Of a stretch of DNA of 9,268 nt, positions 5,601 through 9,268 are shown in pieces. A model generated the notes under the pieces. The model had not been told where the DNA came from. It saw only the letters and a program-made list of their open reading frames with translations, and ran no database searches. The number at the start of each line of letters is the position of its first letter. The first letter of the stretch is position 1. This DNA comes from Chloroflexota bacterium (lineage in GTDB: Bacteria; Chloroflexota; Dehalococcoidia; UBA1127; JACQUN01): contig JACQUN010000033.1 in assembly GCA_016210285.1 (NCBI GenBank), positions 1 through 9,268 of the forward strand, given 5' to 3'. The position numbers and the translations under genes are program-made.

Positions 5601-5680
5601 GGTTCTGTTTGCTTCAGGTTGGCTTCATCTCCAGCTCGCAGGGAAAAGGGCGCATGGAACAACCTCAAGCAAACAGTGCC
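5601..5680 (-). repeat. Quasi-palindromic repeat element, right copy
   Basis: This 80-bp element is the inverted partner of 4369-4447. It is itself a near-perfect palindrome: arms 5605-5621 (CTGTTTGCTTCAGGTTG) and 5660-5676 pair over 17 bp with a single mismatch at the eleventh pair. A 38-bp centre lies between them, including partly pairing CTTCAT/ATGGAA sequence. Located between the divergent acnA and Nudix genes, it could extrude a cruciform, fold in RNA, or bind a regulator through its widely spaced half-sites. No transposase or flanking target duplication is visible. Confidence 0.87.
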
Positions 5681-5783
5681 CCCACCACCCCGCCTTCCTG
5701 CGACCCCCTGCGATGCAGTAAACTGGTGGGAAGACAATACCCCAGGCCAAGGCGCAGCTCGTTGGTAGTGGAAAGGAGACGAC
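5681..5783 (+). other. Leader/upstream region of aconitase gene
   Basis: This short region runs between the palindromic element and the acnA start. It holds the AAAGGAG ribosome-binding site (5772-5778, 5 nt from ATG). A TAAACT hexamer at 5719-5724 could be a -10 box, but only a poor -35 match (TTCCTG, 18 bp away) accompanies it, so the acnA promoter is not assigned. No riboswitch-like structure was recognised. Confidence 0.4.
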
Positions 5784-8498
<2,715 letters not shown>

Positions 8499-8604
8499 GT
8501 TCTGGCTTCCGTCCGTTTGGGGAGCTTACGGTTCCTTGAGCCTGGCATGAGCAAACCCGAATCGCTGACCCTTCGCCAGAGCCAGGTAGGCAGAGTTGTT
8601 CGAT
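8499..8604. other. Convergent intergenic gap between acnA and methyltransferase gene
   Basis: This is 106 bp between two converging stop codons. A bidirectional terminator would be expected. Only weak pairings are seen, such as CCTGGC/GCCAGG with a long loop, and no hairpin with a T run was found. Nothing else was recognised. Confidence 0.4.
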
Positions 8605-9268
8605 CTAGGAGACATCCCACCATGCCGTGCTTTCACGGTAACGGCGAAGGTCTTCCCCTATTGCAGGCTTGCGCAATACAAAGAGGTGCTCGTGCATGAT
8701 GAGGAGAAAGTTCTTTTCGCGGGAAAGGTTGGCCCATAGCCCTTCGGTCTGCGTGTGCCATTGAGCCTTGATGATGTCCTCTTTGAGTACGAAACCGGCG
8801 TTCAAGAATGACTGGAGCACGCGGAAGGCGATGGGAACGTAGTGGCGGTTACGCCGCGTATCGCCCACTAGGATGGCACAATAGCGGTCAGGCTTGAGGA
8901 CGCGGAAGGCCTCAGCAGCCACCAGGCGCATTTGGGCGGCGAACTCGCCGATACTGCGGATCTTGGAAAGGTCGCCGTCCACCGCTGCCTCTTTCTGGGT
9001 GTAGCGGATGATGCTGGCGTAGGGAGGATGGGTGGCAACGAGGTCGATGGAAGCGTCAGGAATAGCATCCAGATTACGGGCATCGCCGTGGTAGAGGGTG
9101 ATGGTGGTTGGCGGCAGCGGCTCCAGGACGGAGCCAGAGAAGTTGAGGCGGTCCATGGTGAGCATAATGGCGTCCCGGTTGATGTCCACACCGATGGCAT
9201 GGCGGCCGGTGAGCTTGCACTCCACCAGGGTGGTGCCGCCGCCTACCATCTGGTCCAGGACCGTGTCC
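8605..9268 (-). CDS. DNA methyltransferase (N4/N6 amino-methylase type), C-terminal part, cut by window edge
   Basis: About 220 residues are visible and the N-terminus lies beyond the right edge. The SAM-binding motif I is TVLDQMVGGGTTLVE, an FxGxG-type loop with Val in place of the usual Ala/Ser, followed by GVDINRDA. About 50 residues on is the catalytic motif THPPY (residues 79-83 of the visible part), a variant of S/D/N-PPY with His in first position. The tail has GDTRRNRHYVP, KAQWHTQTEGLW and NFLLIMHEHLFVLRKP, which I recognise as the end of a family of DNA modification methylases ordered motif I then motif IV. The frame runs to the window edge (DTVLDQ precedes the first visible ATG), so ATG 9249 is internal. 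The recognition sequence, and whether a restriction enzyme accompanies it, are unknown; an RNA methylase is a less likely alternative. Confidence 0.85.
   Translation of the reverse strand, partial: DTVLDQMVGGGTTLVECKLTGRHAIGVDINRDAIMLTMDRLNFSGSVLEPLPPTTITLYHGDARNLDAIPDASIDLVATHPPYASIIRYTQKEAAVDGDLSKIRSIGEFAAQMRLVAAEAFRVLKPDRYCAILVGDTRRNRHYVPIAFRVLQSFLNAGFVLKEDIIKAQWHTQTEGLWANLSREKNFLLIMHEHLFVLRKPAIGEDLRRYRESTAWWDVS

Noticed and set aside
4369..5680. Composite transposon carrying the Nudix-GNAT genes
   Set aside because: There is no transposase and no direct duplication of flanking bases next to the two repeats, so I report only an inverted pair of palindromic elements.
5719..5724. TAAACT as the -10 box of acnA
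   Set aside because: The only accompanying -35 candidate (TTCCTG, 18 bp away) is poor, so no promoter was called.
8499..8604. Bidirectional terminator between acnA and the methyltransferase gene
   Set aside because: Only short complementary words with very long loops and no T tract were found.

Overview
The window is a GC-rich bacterial chromosome segment with tightly packed genes and no transposase, phage or CRISPR sequence. Most genes are on the minus strand; the only plus-strand gene is aconitase. The mix of central-carbon genes with stand-alone hot-dog dehydratases and multifunctional-enzyme-type-2-like dehydrogenases would suit a Chloroflexota- or Actinomycetota-like organism. That placement is a weak inference, because no phylogenetic marker was compared.

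Layout from left to right. Positions 1-584 (minus) hold the N-terminal part of succinyl-CoA synthetase beta subunit (sucC), cut by the window edge. A tRNA-Ser(UGA) gene lies at 674-757 (minus). Next is a five-gene minus-strand operon read from 4274 down to 888. It encodes two HadA-like non-catalytic hot-dog subunits, one HadB/MaoC-like catalytic hydratase subunit, and two paralogous short-chain dehydrogenases resembling the (3R)-hydroxyacyl-CoA dehydrogenase domain of peroxisomal multifunctional enzyme type 2 (MFE-2). A good sigma70-type promoter (TTGACA-17-TAAACT) precedes it, and strong hairpins lie after its last gene. A Nudix hydrolase and a GNAT acetyltransferase then form a translationally coupled minus-strand pair (5539 down to 4500) with their own promoter (TTGACG-17-TAGAAT). 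The plus-strand aconitase gene (5784-8498) diverges from this pair. At the right edge is a minus-strand DNA methyltransferase gene, truncated at its 5' end and convergent with aconitase.

How the genes work together: the five-gene operon looks like a dissociated R-specific hydratase/dehydrogenase module. Hydratase hetero-oligomers would interconvert trans-2-enoyl and (3R)-3-hydroxyacyl thioesters, and the dehydrogenases would interconvert these with 3-ketoacyl thioesters. It lies between two TCA-cycle genes, sucC and acnA. Whether it runs toward oxidation or synthesis cannot be told from the sequence.

The most notable non-coding structure is a pair of about 80-bp, roughly 90% identical, quasi-palindromic elements in opposite orientation (4369-4447 and 5601-5680). 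They flank the Nudix-GNAT pair, and each sits 13-15 bp upstream of a predicted -35 box. They may be a dispersed palindromic repeat family, MITE-like ends, or regulatory sites.
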